64,000 nt of DNA from Clostridia bacterium. GTDB lineage: Bacteria; Bacillota; Clostridia; Christensenellales; CAG-138. Positions 47,286 through 56,353 of this stretch are shown here, one piece after another (the stretch's first letter is position 1; every line of letters begins with the position of its first letter). The stretch spans positions 1 through 64,000 of the forward strand of contig QKAN01000213.1 of assembly GCA_003246365.1 (NCBI GenBank), given 5' to 3'. The position numbers were made by a program, and so were the translations under genes. A model generated the notes under the pieces. The model ran no database searches. It worked only from the letters and a program-made list of their open reading frames with translations, and had not been told where the DNA came from.

Positions 47286-48794
47286 ATGAACGAAATCCTC
47301 CGCATGGAGCATATCAGCAAGCAGTTTGGTGACTTTTACGCGAATAAGGACATCTGTTTTGATGTACAAAAAGGCGAAGTACACACGCTGCTGGGCGAAA
47401 ACGGCGCGGGCAAAAGCACACTCATGAACGTGCTCGTCGGTCTCTATCAGCCGACGGAAGGTTCCATTTTTCTCCGCGGCGAAAAGGTACACATCGAGTC
47501 CCCTGCACAGGCGGTTCGCCTCGGCATCGGCATGGTGCACCAGCACTTCATGCTTGTGGAGGCCATGACCGTTATGCAGAACATCCTGCTCGGCGACAAG
47601 CGCTATAAGGGTCTTTTCATCAAGCACGACGCACGCAGGAAAGAGATTTTGGAACTCTCCTGGCGTTACGGCTTAAACGTAGACCTCGAGGCAAAGATTA
47701 CGGATATCTCCGTCGGTGCGCAGCAGCGCGTAGAGATTTTAAAGGCGCTCTATCGCGGCGCGGAACTTCTCATTCTGGACGAGCCGACCGCCGTTTTGAC
47801 CGATATCGAAGTCGAGGGACTCTATTCCATCATCGAAAAGCTCAAAAACGAAGGCAAAAGCATCATCTTCATCAGCCACAAAATGCGCGAAGTGCTGCAT
47901 GTTTCAGACCGCGTCACCATTCTCCGCGCCGGCAAAACCATCAAGACGCTCAAAGCGAGCGAGACGGACGGCAAAGAGCTGGCGAACCTCATGATCGGGC
48001 GTGAGCTGATCGAGTGCGATTATGAAAAGGTGGAATCCACGCAGGAACCGGTCATCGAGCTTAAGAACGTGGACTTCAACAAAGCCTCCAAGCACAACGG
48101 GTTAAACGATGTTTCCCTCGTTGTGCGCAAAGGAGAAGTGCTCGGCGTTGCGGGCGTTGACGGAAACGGACAAAGCCAGCTCAGCCAGATCGTTACCGGC
48201 GTAACAATGGCGGAGGGCGGCGAAGTCATCCTCAAGGGCTGCAAAATTTCCCGCGTTACCGCAGCGGATTTCATCAAAAAGAACGTTTCGCATATTCCAG
48301 AAGACCGCAACCGCATGGGTCTTGTCGGCAACATGACGGTGGAAGAAAATATTCTGCTCAAGAGCACGCAGAACTGCGCGTTTTGCGACGCGAACGGCTG
48401 GCATCTGAAAAAGAAAGCCATGCACGCCTACGGCGAAAAAATGCGGGCGAAATACGACATCCGCTGCCAGTCCATGGATCAGGAGATCCGCTCCCTCTCC
48501 GGCGGAAATCAGCAAAAGGTCATTCTTGCGCGCGAACTGGAAGCAAGCCCGGATCTGCTTGTCGCGGTACACCCGACGCGCGGTCTCGACATCGGCGCAA
48601 CGCGCTACGTGCGCGACACGATGATCGCCGCGCGGGACAAGGGCTGCGCGGTGCTGCTCATCAGCGCGGATTTCGACGAGGTATTGCAAATGTCGGACCG
48701 CATCATCGTGATGTTCGAAGGTAAGATCATGGGCGAATACTCCGGCAAGAACCCGCCGATTCAAACAATCAGCCTCGCGATGGCAGGCAAGTAA
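47286..48794 (+). CDS. nupO: Nucleoside/BMP-type ABC transporter ATP-binding protein
   Basis: A 502-residue protein with two ABC domains in one chain, as in the YufO/NupO and RbsA-like families. Domain 1 has Walker A GENGAGKS, signature ISVGAQQRVEILKAL and Walker B LLILDEPTAVLTD; domain 2 has the degenerate GVDGNGQS and LSGGNQQKVILARE. With the two permeases and the BmpA-like lipoprotein that follow, it most likely imports nucleosides. Upstream lie the tandem repeats of the regulator. Confidence 0.88.
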   Translation: MNEILRMEHISKQFGDFYANKDICFDVQKGEVHTLLGENGAGKSTLMNVLVGLYQPTEGSIFLRGEKVHIESPAQAVRLGIGMVHQHFMLVEAMTVMQNILLGDKRYKGLFIKHDARRKEILELSWRYGLNVDLEAKITDISVGAQQRVEILKALYRGAELLILDEPTAVLTDIEVEGLYSIIEKLKNEGKSIIFISHKMREVLHVSDRVTILRAGKTIKTLKASETDGKELANLMIGRELIECDYEKVESTQEPVIELKNVDFNKASKHNGLNDVSLVVRKGEVLGVAGVDGNGQSQLSQIVTGVTMAEGGEVILKGCKISRVTAADFIKKNVSHIPEDRNRMGLVGNMTVEENILLKSTQNCAFCDANGWHLKKKAMHAYGEKMRAKYDIRCQSMDQEIRSLSGGNQQKVILARELEASPDLLVAVHPTRGLDIGATRYVRDTMIAARDKGCAVLLISADFDEVLQMSDRIIVMFEGKIMGEYSGKNPPIQTISLAMAGK

Positions 48795-48804
48795 GGAGGA
48801 ACAC

Positions 48805-49866
48805 ATGCAAAAAACAAAACTGCTCAACGTGCTCATCCCGGTGCTTTCCATCCTGCTGGCGTTCCTCGTCGGTATGCTGATTATTCTCTCGCTGGGCGCG
48901 AATCCCATCGAAGCACTAGGTTATCTGATGAAGGGCGCGTTTGGCTCCAAAACCAACCTCGCCAACACGGTCGTGCGCTCCATGCCGCTGATCTTTACGG
49001 GTCTTTGCACCTGTTTTGCATATCGTTGCGGCGTGTTCAACCTCGGCGGCGAAGGACAGTTTCTCGCAGGCTCCATGGCAGCCATCACGGTTTCTCTGCT
49101 CATCGGTCACGAGGGCTGGTGGGTGACCATTCTCGCCATCATCGCGGGCACAATCGCCGGCGGTTTCTGGGGACTGTTGCCGGGCATCTTAAAAACCTGG
49201 CGCGGACTCAACGAAATGATCACCACGATCATGTTCAACTATGTCGCGACGCTTTTCATGGGATATCTGTATACCACCGCGCTGCGCGAAGGCAGCGTGC
49301 CGCAGACAGCGCCTGTTCCGGATGCCACAAAGCTCGGCCGCATCATTCCGGATCTGCGCATCACCTGGGGTATCGTCATCGCGCTCGCCGTCGGCATCGG
49401 CATTTGGTATTTCCTCTTTTATACATCCAAGGGATTCCAGCTCCGAGCGGTCGGGTTTAACCCGATTGCCAGCAGCTACAACGGCCTTTCCGTCAAGAGA
49501 TACATGTTGGTCTCCTTCATTATCTCCGGCGCAATCGCGGGTCTTGGCGGCGCGGCGGATATCCTCGGCACGCAGTTCCGCCTCATCAGCGGCTACGGCA
49601 GTGGTTATGGGTTCGACGGCGTGGCAATCGCGCTGATTGCGCAACTGCATCCGATTGCGACCGTCATTGTTGCATATTTCTTCGCGGTTCTTCGCGTTGG
49701 CAGCACGACGATGCAGGTTGGCACAGGCGTGCCCACCAGCGTAATCGACATCATTCAGGCGTTGGTCATCATCTTTGCCGTCGCCGGTTCGTCAATGATG
49801 CATCTGCCGAAGATCCGGAAATTCATCATGAGCCTCTTCGAAAAACGGGAGGTAAAACAGTTATGA
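48805..49866 (+). CDS. nupP: Nucleoside/BMP-type ABC transporter permease
   Basis: A 353-residue membrane subunit with about nine helices. CRCGVFNLGGEGQFLAGS (with TFCAY-like start) and LNEMITTIMFNYVA are signatures of the NupP/YufP permease family. It follows nupO by 10 nt with TAAGGAGGAACAC before the ATG. Confidence 0.88.
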   Translation: MQKTKLLNVLIPVLSILLAFLVGMLIILSLGANPIEALGYLMKGAFGSKTNLANTVVRSMPLIFTGLCTCFAYRCGVFNLGGEGQFLAGSMAAITVSLLIGHEGWWVTILAIIAGTIAGGFWGLLPGILKTWRGLNEMITTIMFNYVATLFMGYLYTTALREGSVPQTAPVPDATKLGRIIPDLRITWGIVIALAVGIGIWYFLFYTSKGFQLRAVGFNPIASSYNGLSVKRYMLVSFIISGAIAGLGGAADILGTQFRLISGYGSGYGFDGVAIALIAQLHPIATVIVAYFFAVLRVGSTTMQVGTGVPTSVIDIIQALVIIFAVAGSSMMHLPKIRKFIMSLFEKREVKQL

Positions 49867-49936
49867 TTCGGATAAACGTATTAGAAAAACACCGTTTTGC
49901 TGTTTGTTTCAAATCAGAAAAGGAGGCCGCCAGATC

Positions 49937-50866
49937 ATGAATTGGAATGTAATGTCCGAAGTGCTTATTTCCGCCGTGCGTATGGCGACGCCGCTTCTGT
50001 TCGTTGCCCTTGCGGAGCTCTATTCGGAGCGCGCAGGCCTTGTTAACATCGGTCTCGAGGGGATTATGGCGTTTGGCTCCCTCGTTGGCTTCCTTGTGTG
50101 TTACTGGACGGGAAATCCGTTTCTCGGCGTGCTCTGTGGCGCGCTCGGCGGCGTGTTGGTCAACATGATATACGCCTTCTGCACCATTACGCTTGCGGGT
50201 CAGCAAATCGTCTACGGTATGGCGCTCAATATTTTCGCGCCTGCTCTGGCGTCGTTTATCTACCGAATCGTGTTCGGGGTCAGCTCCACCCTCGCGCAGG
50301 CAACGCTCATGAAAACCGTTTCGATCCCCGTGCTAAAGGATATCCCTTTCCTCGGAAAGTTGCTTTTTGACCAGACGCCGATTGTGTACGCGGTCTATCT
50401 GCTCGTCATCCTGACGGCAATCTATTTTAACCGCACAAAATCGGGCCTCAACTACAAAGCCGTCGGCGAATATCCAAAAGCCGCCGAAACGATGGGCATC
50501 AACGTGGTTCTGCACAAGTATATTGCGAGCATCATCTGCGGTTTTCTCGCGGGCATGGGCGGCGCGTACCTGACCACCTGCTACATCAACACCTATTCCG
50601 ACGGTATCGTTGCCGGTCGCGGATTCATCGCGCTCGCAGCCGTCATCTTCGGCCGCTGGTCGGCCTCCGGTGTATTGCTCGCCTGCCTGCTGTTCGGATT
50701 TTTCGACGCGCTTCAGCTGCGCCTTCAGGTCGGCACCGACCTGCTGCCGTACCAGCTGTTCCAGATGATTCCTTATTTGATGACGCTGATCGCGCTGACC
50801 ATCTTTGGCAGCAAAATTGCCGGACCAAAGTCCAAAGGCAAGCCCTACTACCGCGAAGAGCGGTAA
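49937..50866 (+). CDS. nupQ: Nucleoside/BMP-type ABC transporter permease
   Basis: The second permease, 309 residues from ATG 49937, which has AAGGAGGCCGCCAGATC upstream and starts at the family's usual N terminus; the frame opens at 49904. Marks: LYSERAGLVNIGLEGIMAFG and GRGFIALAAVIFGRW. A 70-nt gap separates it from nupP. Confidence 0.88.
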   Translation: MNWNVMSEVLISAVRMATPLLFVALAELYSERAGLVNIGLEGIMAFGSLVGFLVCYWTGNPFLGVLCGALGGVLVNMIYAFCTITLAGQQIVYGMALNIFAPALASFIYRIVFGVSSTLAQATLMKTVSIPVLKDIPFLGKLLFDQTPIVYAVYLLVILTAIYFNRTKSGLNYKAVGEYPKAAETMGINVVLHKYIASIICGFLAGMGGAYLTTCYINTYSDGIVAGRGFIALAAVIFGRWSASGVLLACLLFGFFDALQLRLQVGTDLLPYQLFQMIPYLMTLIALTIFGSKIAGPKSKGKPYYREER

Positions 50867-50959
50867 TCTCCCCCGCGTCGCGGCTTTACGCCGCATTAAA
50901 CTGGTAATTACGGACGCATCCGTTTATTACAACAAATTTTTAGGAGGAAAAGGACAATT

Positions 50960-51949
50960 ATGAAGAAGATTCTTGCTATCGCGCTCGTACTCTGCCTGGC
51001 CGTCGGCATGCTCGCCGGTTGCGCCAAAGAAGCCGCTGCCCCTGCTGCGGAAAAAACCTATAAGGTTGCCATGATCTGCGACTCCAGCATTTCGGACGGC
51101 GGCTGGGGTGCTGCCTGCTACAACGGCATGACCGCCGCTGCCGCAGAGCGCGGTTGGGAAACCGCCTACACCGATTCCATCGATCAGTCCGCCTATGCGG
51201 ATACCATGATCAGCTACTGCGACCTCGGCTATGACATGATCTTTGCGCCGGGCAACCAGTACAGCGACGCTGTTGCGCAGGTTGCGGCGGACTATCCGGA
51301 CATCGCGTTTGCGGTGCTCAACGGCTCCACCTCTCTGCCCACCGACAACATCATGAGCATCCTGCCCAACGCTGACCAGATCGGCTCCATCGCGGGCATC
51401 ATCGCCGGCGTCATGAGCAAAACCGGCGTAATCGGCTTCATCGGCGGCATGGAACTCGACACCACGAAATCCAAGCTCGCGCACTTTGAATCCGCCGCGC
51501 AGGTCATCAATCCTGACATCAAAGCCGTTTCCGCCTATGCCGGTTCGTTCAACGATACCGCAAAAGGTATGGAACTCGCCGCTTCCATGATCAATGAAGG
51601 CGCCGACGTATTCTTTGGCGATGCTTCCGCCGTCGACTCCGGCGCGCGTCAGGCAATTGACCAGGCCAACGGCGACAACGTAACCATCATCGACATCGGC
51701 CAGCCGGCGGACCTGCTCGGTCAGAATCCGTGCGTTGCTTGCAGCGTCGTCACCGACAACGCCCGCATGATCGCTATCTGCCTCGAAAACGTTGAAAACG
51801 GCACGTTCGGCAACGACGTCGTCTTCGGCAGCCTCGAAAATGGCGCGGTCTTCCTCGGCTCCTTCAACGACGCTCTGATCGACGCCGACATGCAGGCGAT
51901 GATCGTAGATTACGTCAAGCAGCTGCAGGACGGAACCTTCGGCAACTAA
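50960..51949 (+). CDS. BMP-family substrate-binding lipoprotein
   Basis: A 329-residue binding protein of the BmpA/PnrA/MED family. The lipobox is LAGC with Cys21. The body has VAMICDSSISDGGWGAACYNGM (short form of the family opening), FAPGNQYSDAV, and GFIGGMELDT. In characterised relatives the ligand is a purine nucleoside. It is last in the operon, though many species place it first. TAGGAGGAAAAGGAC precedes the ATG. Confidence 0.9.
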   Translation: MKKILAIALVLCLAVGMLAGCAKEAAAPAAEKTYKVAMICDSSISDGGWGAACYNGMTAAAAERGWETAYTDSIDQSAYADTMISYCDLGYDMIFAPGNQYSDAVAQVAADYPDIAFAVLNGSTSLPTDNIMSILPNADQIGSIAGIIAGVMSKTGVIGFIGGMELDTTKSKLAHFESAAQVINPDIKAVSAYAGSFNDTAKGMELAASMINEGADVFFGDASAVDSGARQAIDQANGDNVTIIDIGQPADLLGQNPCVACSVVTDNARMIAICLENVENGTFGNDVVFGSLENGAVFLGSFNDALIDADMQAMIVDYVKQLQDGTFGN

Positions 51950-51970
51950 TTCGAATCGACGCGACATCTC

Positions 51971-51998
51971 AAAAGCCCGGCTTACCGCCGGGCTTTTT
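51971..51998 (+). terminator. Terminator of the nucleoside-type transporter operon
   Basis: An 11-bp stem (71-81 with 87-97) and a TTTTT tail. Confidence 0.87.
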
Positions 51999-52010
51999 CT
52001 TTCCTGGCGG

Positions 52011-52039
52011 TTGACGGTTTCTTCTTTCGGCTTTACAAT
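52011..52039 (+). promoter_or_regulatory. Promoter of the small basic protein gene
   Basis: TTGACG (52011-52016), 17 bp, TACAAT (52034-52039). A dyad ATTGT-ATC-ACAAT at 52053-52065 sits just downstream of the start point and may be an operator. Confidence 0.7.
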
Positions 52040-52091
52040 AACGGCGGACGCGATTGTATCACAATAGACAAAAGACAGGAGTTGATAGCCA

Positions 52092-52346
52092 ATGAACCGC
52101 TTTCTCCCGCGAGAGAAGATGAGCAAACGCGAAAAGCGAACCCTTGACAACGCAAAACGGCAAACATGGGAAGGCATGAACCCCGTTACGCGAACAAGCG
52201 AGAACAAGAAAATCTACAACAGAAAAAAATCCCCGCGCTGGTACAATGACGACAGCACGGGGATTTTTTCATGTGTAAATCATTTTTATCAGTCAACCGT
52301 TTCCGAAGACGGAACCGCCTGCTGCACCGCATCATCCGGTTTCTGA
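52092..52346 (+). CDS. Small basic hypothetical protein
   Basis: Up to 84 residues. The first 50 are basic and Asn/Thr-rich (KREKRTLDNAKRQTWEG, NPVTRTSENKKIYNRKK) and feel like a small conserved Clostridial family, without known function. It has its own promoter and an AGGAG site. The frame continues through a strong hairpin (52224-52269) and 58 nt into the end of the convergent MFS gene, so the last 25 or so residues may be poorly expressed or the gene may have lost its original stop. Confidence 0.5.
   Translation: MNRFLPREKMSKREKRTLDNAKRQTWEGMNPVTRTSENKKIYNRKKSPRWYNDDSTGIFSCVNHFYQSTVSEDGTACCTASSGF
52224..52269. terminator. Bidirectional terminator inside the small ORF
   Basis: AAAAAATCCCCG (24-35) with CGGGGATTTTTT (58-69), plus an inner GCTG/CAGC. 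It can stop transcripts from both sides, including the convergent MFS gene. Confidence 0.8.
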
Positions 52347-53551
52347 TCAAGTCCACGAATTGCGGGAAGCGAGAGCATAAGTCCGGATATGGCAATTACG
52401 AGGATGCCGGAAATGAAAAACCACTGATGTACGCCAACCACTTCCGCAAACGCGCCGGACAACATGAGCCCGATCGGCATGGCAAGAGACATCATGCTCA
52501 TAGAAAGCGAAAAAACCCTGCCGAGGCACTCCGGCTCAATACGCTCTTGAAACAGAGCTGTTTGAACGCCTTGAAACGGCGCCGAAAACCCCATGACCAC
52601 ACAAAGCGCAACAAATCCAATGAACCCGTTCGCCGGTAAAAGGCCGGAAGCGGTAAACCCCGTCCCCATCATGATAACCGAAAGCCCAAGCGTCAGGATT
52701 CGCCGTTTAAACCCGCCCCACGCGCCGAGCACCAGCCCGCCGATCAGCATACCAGTGGAAAACGCCGTTTCCGCGATTGCCGCGTGCGTGGTAGTGCCGC
52801 CGAAGTAGCCCATACTCATCAGCGGAAACAGCGCGTTAATCGGCATAAACACGAGCATATACATCGTTCCGATCCAGAGAAGCTGAAACAATCCCTTGTC
52901 TTCGCGAATTGCCATGTAGCCGTTTTTTAAGTCGGTAAAAAATCCGGCCTGTCCGGTTAATTCCGATTTCGACGGTTTGGGAATCGAAATCATCGCAACA
53001 ATTGACGAAGCCGCAACCGCCCCAAGAACATCCAGCCCGACGATTGCGGAAAGAGACCATCGCGCATACAATATCGCACCAAGCGCCGGACTGACGAGAA
53101 AACTGATCGACTGAATCGACGCACTGTAACCCGCGCAGCGAGTGAGCTGATCTTCCGGCACGAGCAGCGGCGTAACCGCCGACATCGCCGGCGTATGAAA
53201 CGCAGAACCGACACTCCTTAAAAAAAGAATACCGAGCACCGTCCAGATCGGCGGTTCCATTTTCAGCGCAAGAACGGCAAGGCCGACGCCGGCGACCGCG
53301 ATAAACAAGTCGGCTCCGATCAATACGAATTTTCGGCTCCAGCGATCCACCCAAACCCCGATAAACGGGCCGAGAACGGCTTGCGGTAAAAAGCCGAAAA
53401 ACGTAGCCAGAGATAACACCATCGCGGATCCAGTTTTTTCCGTCAGGTAAAAGATCAGCACCATCTGAAGGATGCCGCTGGTAACGAGCGAAACACCCTC
53501 TCCGGCAAGAATTGTAAAATATGGCCGTTTCCAGCCTTGCTTTTTTATCAT
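52289..53551 (-). CDS. MFS transporter
   Basis: A 420-residue multi-helix protein. It has about 12 hydrophobic segments, GPFIGVWVDRWSRKFVLIGAD in the first cytoplasmic loop, and belongs to the MFS group with macrolide/enterobactin-type exporters. Substrate unknown. ATG 53551 has AAAGGG eight bases before it; the frame opens at 53572 without a site. Confidence 0.88.
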   Translation of the reverse strand: MIKKQGWKRPYFTILAGEGVSLVTSGILQMVLIFYLTEKTGSAMVLSLATFFGFLPQAVLGPFIGVWVDRWSRKFVLIGADLFIAVAGVGLAVLALKMEPPIWTVLGILFLRSVGSAFHTPAMSAVTPLLVPEDQLTRCAGYSASIQSISFLVSPALGAILYARWSLSAIVGLDVLGAVAASSIVAMISIPKPSKSELTGQAGFFTDLKNGYMAIREDKGLFQLLWIGTMYMLVFMPINALFPLMSMGYFGGTTTHAAIAETAFSTGMLIGGLVLGAWGGFKRRILTLGLSVIMMGTGFTASGLLPANGFIGFVALCVVMGFSAPFQGVQTALFQERIEPECLGRVFSLSMSMMSLAMPIGLMLSGAFAEVVGVHQWFFISGILVIAISGLMLSLPAIRGLDQKPDDAVQQAVPSSETVD

Positions 53552-53565
53552 AAAGGGTACCCTTT
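53552..53565. promoter_or_regulatory. Palindrome containing the MFS ribosome site
   Basis: AAAGGGTACCCTTT is a perfect 14-bp palindrome ending directly at the MFS start codon and including its Shine-Dalgarno sequence. It could be a repressor site or could hide the ribosome site in RNA. Confidence 0.5.
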
Positions 53566-53614
53566 CACGCAATCAATGCAGACTCATTTTACTGAATTTT
53601 GAGAGGAGTTACAC

Positions 53615-53866
53615 GTGATATGGTCACCGTATATAAACATCATTTCGGTGTGTTTTTACATGCCTCATGAAATAAAAGATATGCTCATTCTTCATTCTTT
53701 ATTCTTTGAAACAGATCTTGATCATTCTTACGCAGAGCAGCAAAAGATACCTTCCGCGAATGCTTCGCTTTGGTATAACAGATTCAAATATAAATTAGGA
53801 TTGTTTTTGCGGTCTCTCTTGAACAGAACCGCCTCTTATTTACTGCGGCGCAAAAATAGCAATTGA
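53615..53866 (+). CDS. Small hypothetical protein (doubtful)
   Basis: An 83-residue ORF with a GTG start and an excellent AGGAG six bases away, divergent from the MFS gene. Composition is AT-rich with a basic C terminus (LGLFLRSLLNRTASYLLRRK). No family recognised. The ribosome site argues for a gene; the sequence itself does not prove it. Confidence 0.35.
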   Translation: MIWSPYINIISVCFYMPHEIKDMLILHSLFFETDLDHSYAEQQKIPSANASLWYNRFKYKLGLFLRSLLNRTASYLLRRKNSN

Positions 53867-53871
53867 AATGC

Positions 53872-54606
53872 TTACCGGTTGATATTCCCGATCAGAGATC
53901 TGACCACTTCTCCCGCGAGAATGAATCCCGCTACGGGCGGGACAAACGATACGCTGCCCGGCGTTTGCCGTTTTTTATGCAGCGCCACACTATTCTCGTC
54001 AGATTCTTCTTCCAGGGGTGTGAGCGCCTCTTCGCGTGAATAAACCACCTTGAGGGATGGAATGCCGCGCGCTTTTAGCTCTTTTCGCATCACGCGCGCA
54101 AGCGGACAGACGGATGTTTTGTAAATATCCGAAACCTCGAGCCGCGCAGGATCAAGCTTGTTGCCCGCGCCCATTGCGCTGATAATCGGCGTACCGGCGG
54201 CATATGCCCGCTCGATGAGCAGCAATTTGCTCGACACGGTATCAATCGCGTCAACGATGAAATCAAACGCCGAAAAATCAAATTCGTCCGCGCTATTTTG
54301 TCCATAAAAGCAGGCATGCGCGGTCACGTTGCAGCGCGGGTTGATATCCAGAATTCGTTCCCGCATCACGTCCACCTTTTCCCTGCCGATAGTCGAATGC
54401 AACGCGATGATCTGGCGGTTGATGTTGGTGATGTTGACTTTGTCGTCGTCAAACAGATCGATCGCTCCGATGCCTGCGCGCGCAAGCGCCTCCGCCGCGG
54501 CTCCGCCGACGCCGCCGATGCCGAACACCGCAACGCGGGATTCGTACAGTTTCTTCATCGCTTCGCTGCCAAGAAGCATTTCTGCGCGTGAAAATTCATG
54601 TTGCAT
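53872..54606 (-). CDS. tcdA: tRNA threonylcarbamoyladenosine dehydratase
   Basis: A 244-residue E1-like (ThiF/MoeB fold) enzyme that cyclises t6A37 in tRNA using ATP. It has GIGGVGGAAAEALARAGIG (nucleotide loop), DDDKVNITNINRQ, and DFIVDAIDTVSSK. The C-terminal QTPGSVSFVPPVAGFILAGEVVR matches TcdA and distinguishes it from ThiF. Confidence 0.9.
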   Translation of the reverse strand: MQHEFSRAEMLLGSEAMKKLYESRVAVFGIGGVGGAAAEALARAGIGAIDLFDDDKVNITNINRQIIALHSTIGREKVDVMRERILDINPRCNVTAHACFYGQNSADEFDFSAFDFIVDAIDTVSSKLLLIERAYAAGTPIISAMGAGNKLDPARLEVSDIYKTSVCPLARVMRKELKARGIPSLKVVYSREEALTPLEEESDENSVALHKKRQTPGSVSFVPPVAGFILAGEVVRSLIGNINR

Positions 54607-54722
54607 CGGATGATTCCTTTCGGGTGCTTACGAATTGGTCTGATCGAATCATACCGCCTATTTTAACCTCCGTCAATCGGGTGGAATTCCATAAAATAAT
54701 ATATGAAATTATGCCAAAGCAC

Positions 54723-54751
54723 TTGACACTGACCGCATTGGACTTTATCAT
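54723..54751 (+). promoter_or_regulatory. Promoter of the Rrf2 regulator gene
   Basis: TTGACA (54723-54728), 17 bp, TATCAT (54746-54751). The gene starts 41 nt after the -10. Confidence 0.82.
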
Positions 54752-54753
54752 AA

Positions 54754-54774
54754 AACATACTGATTTTATATGAG
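54754..54774. promoter_or_regulatory. Candidate Rrf2 operator at its own promoter
   Basis: AACATA-N9-TATATG half sites share exact spacing with the perfect dyad upstream of cysK (56259-56279), matching 13 of 21 bases. It covers the transcription start, so it fits self-repression. Confidence 0.5.
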
Positions 54775-54791
54775 AAGGGGATTCCACCCGT

Positions 54792-55238
54792 ATGCGAATT
54801 TCCGCGAAGGGGCGCTATGCACTCGCGTCGGTCATCAGCATGGCGCAGCAATACCCAACCGGAGAGTTTATCACACTCATCAGCATTTCCGAAAAGCTGG
54901 GTATTTCAAAAATTTATCTGGAGCAGGTGTTTTCTCTGCTGAAACGCGCGGAGTTGGTCAACTCTGTCAAAGGCGCGCAGGGCGGTTATCAGCTTGCCCG
55001 CATGCCGCGTCAGATCAGCGTGCTAAACGTGCTGATGGCGGTCGAAACCAGTCTGTTTGACAAAACGGAAGATACCGTGCCGGAAAAAGCGCCGGAGATC
55101 GAGTATGCCATGCGTTCCTGTGCGTTCGATTTGCTCGACGCGTCGGTTTCGGAATCGCTCTCCCAGACGACGCTGGAGGACCTCGTCATTGCGGCGAACC
55201 GCCACAAAGCGGACGGCGCAATCATGTTTTATATTTGA
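54792..55238 (+). CDS. Rrf2-family transcriptional regulator
   Basis: A 148-residue DNA-binding protein. The N-terminal winged helix begins MRISAKGRYALASVISMAQQ and contains ISEKLGISKIYLEQVFSLLKRAELV. IscR-type [2Fe-2S] cysteines are absent; a single Cys lies in the middle, so it looks closer to CymR, the cysteine-metabolism repressor. cysK lies immediately downstream on the other strand, in agreement. Confidence 0.88.
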   Translation: MRISAKGRYALASVISMAQQYPTGEFITLISISEKLGISKIYLEQVFSLLKRAELVNSVKGAQGGYQLARMPRQISVLNVLMAVETSLFDKTEDTVPEKAPEIEYAMRSCAFDLLDASVSESLSQTTLEDLVIAANRHKADGAIMFYI

Positions 55239-55260
55239 TCTGATCATTTTGCAATATATC

Positions 55261-55286
55261 AAAAAAGCCGCAAACGCGGCTTTTTT
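55261..55286. terminator. Bidirectional terminator between Rrf2 gene and cysK
   Basis: AAAAAAGCCGC (61-71) pairs with GCGGCTTTTTT (76-86) over a 4-nt loop. Confidence 0.87.
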
Positions 55287-55297
55287 ATATTGATCCT

Positions 55298-56239
55298 TTA
55301 CTGCACAAGGTCTGCAAACAGCGCGGTAGACAAATATCGTTCTCCCGTATCCGGAAGCATTACAACAATCGTCTTCCCTGCGTTTTCGATCCGATTTGCC
55401 AGTTGTGTCGCCGCCCAGAGCGCCGCGCCGGACGAAATGCCAACCAACAATCCTTCCGATGCCGCAACTTCTCGGCTGACGGCAAACGCATCCTCGTTGC
55501 CGACGGTGATGATTTCGTCGTACACCTTGGTGTTTAGTACACCCGGAACAAAGCCCGCGCCGATCCCCTGAATCTTATGCGGTCCGGGTTTGCCGCCGGA
55601 TAAAACGGGCGATCCTTCCGGCTCCACCACCACAATTTTCACCTTCGAGTTCTTGCTCTTGAGATATTCGCCAACGCCGGTTACTGTTCCGCCGGTTCCC
55701 GCGCCTGCAACAAAGATATCCACCTTGCCGTCCGTATCGTCCCAAATTTCCGGTCCGGTTGTTGCGCGGTGCACAGCAGGGTTCGCAGGATTTGTAAATT
55801 GACCCGGAATAAACGAATTCGGGATCTCCGCCGCGAGTTCGTCCGCCTTTTCAATTGCGCCTTTCATTCCCTTTGAGCCCTCAGTCAACACGATTTCCGC
55901 GCCATATGCACGCATTAGGACCCGGCGTTCGACGCTCATGGTTTCCGGCATTGTAAGAATGATGCGATATCCTCTCGCCGCCGCGACGGAGGCAAGGCCG
56001 ATGCCTGTGTTTCCGCTGGTGGGTTCAATAATTACACTGCCTGGCTTCAACACGCCGCGTTTCTCCGCGTCGTCAATCATCGCAAGTGCGATGCGGTCCT
56101 TCACGCTGCCGCCGGGATTAAAATATTCCAGTTTGGCAAGAATCTTCGCCTGCAAGCTGTGTTTTTTTTCAAAATTAGATAGCTCCAGCAAAGGAGTCTT
56201 TCCAATCAATTCCGTCAGGCTTTTTGCTATCTTAGACAT
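55298..56239 (-). CDS. cysK: Cysteine synthase A (O-acetylserine sulfhydrylase)
   Basis: Makes cysteine from O-acetylserine and sulfide with PLP. The 313-residue protein has the PLP lysine in [11 protein letters not shown], the TSGNTGIG loop, and [15 protein letters not shown] 56239 has AAGGAG ten bases upstream; the frame opens at 56263 but without a site. Its promoter (TTGACA at 56314-56319, TACTCT at 56291-56296) is followed by a perfect 8-5-8 dyad. Confidence 0.94.
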   Translation of the reverse strand: MSKIAKSLTELIGKTPLLELSNFEKKHSLQAKILAKLEYFNPGGSVKDRIALAMIDDAEKRGVLKPGSVIIEPTSGNTGIGLASVAAARGYRIILTMPETMSVERRVLMRAYGAEIVLTEGSKGMKGAIEKADELAAEIPNSFIPGQFTNPANPAVHRATTGPEIWDDTDGKVDIFVAGAGTGGTVTGVGEYLKSKNSKVKIVVVEPEGSPVLSGGKPGPHKIQGIGAGFVPGVLNTKVYDEIITVGNEDAFAVSREVAASEGLLVGISSGAALWAATQLANRIENAGKTIVVMLPDTGERYLSTALFADLVQ

Positions 56240-56258
56240 ATTTGTCGCTCTCCTTAAT

Positions 56259-56279
56259 AACATATATTAATTATATGTT
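56259..56279. promoter_or_regulatory. Operator dyad upstream of cysK
   Basis: AACATATA-N5-TATATGTT, perfect arms, lies between the cysK -10 (56291-56296) and its ribosome site. Most likely bound by the neighbouring Rrf2/CymR-type regulator. Confidence 0.6.
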
Positions 56280-56290
56280 TTTTATGAATA

Positions 56291-56319
56291 AGAGTACGCC
56301 TAACTTTATCTTTTGTCAA
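56291..56319 (-). promoter_or_regulatory. Promoter of cysK
   Basis: On the minus strand: TTGACA (56314-56319), 17 bp, TACTCT (56291-56296). Confidence 0.65.
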
Positions 56320-56353
56320 GCGTCATTGTACAAATATAAAAAGATACTGAAAA

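Noticed and set aside
50927-52207. 426-codon minus-strand ORF opposite the BMP lipoprotein
   Set aside because: Shadow of a well-supported gene; it also runs across that operon's terminator.
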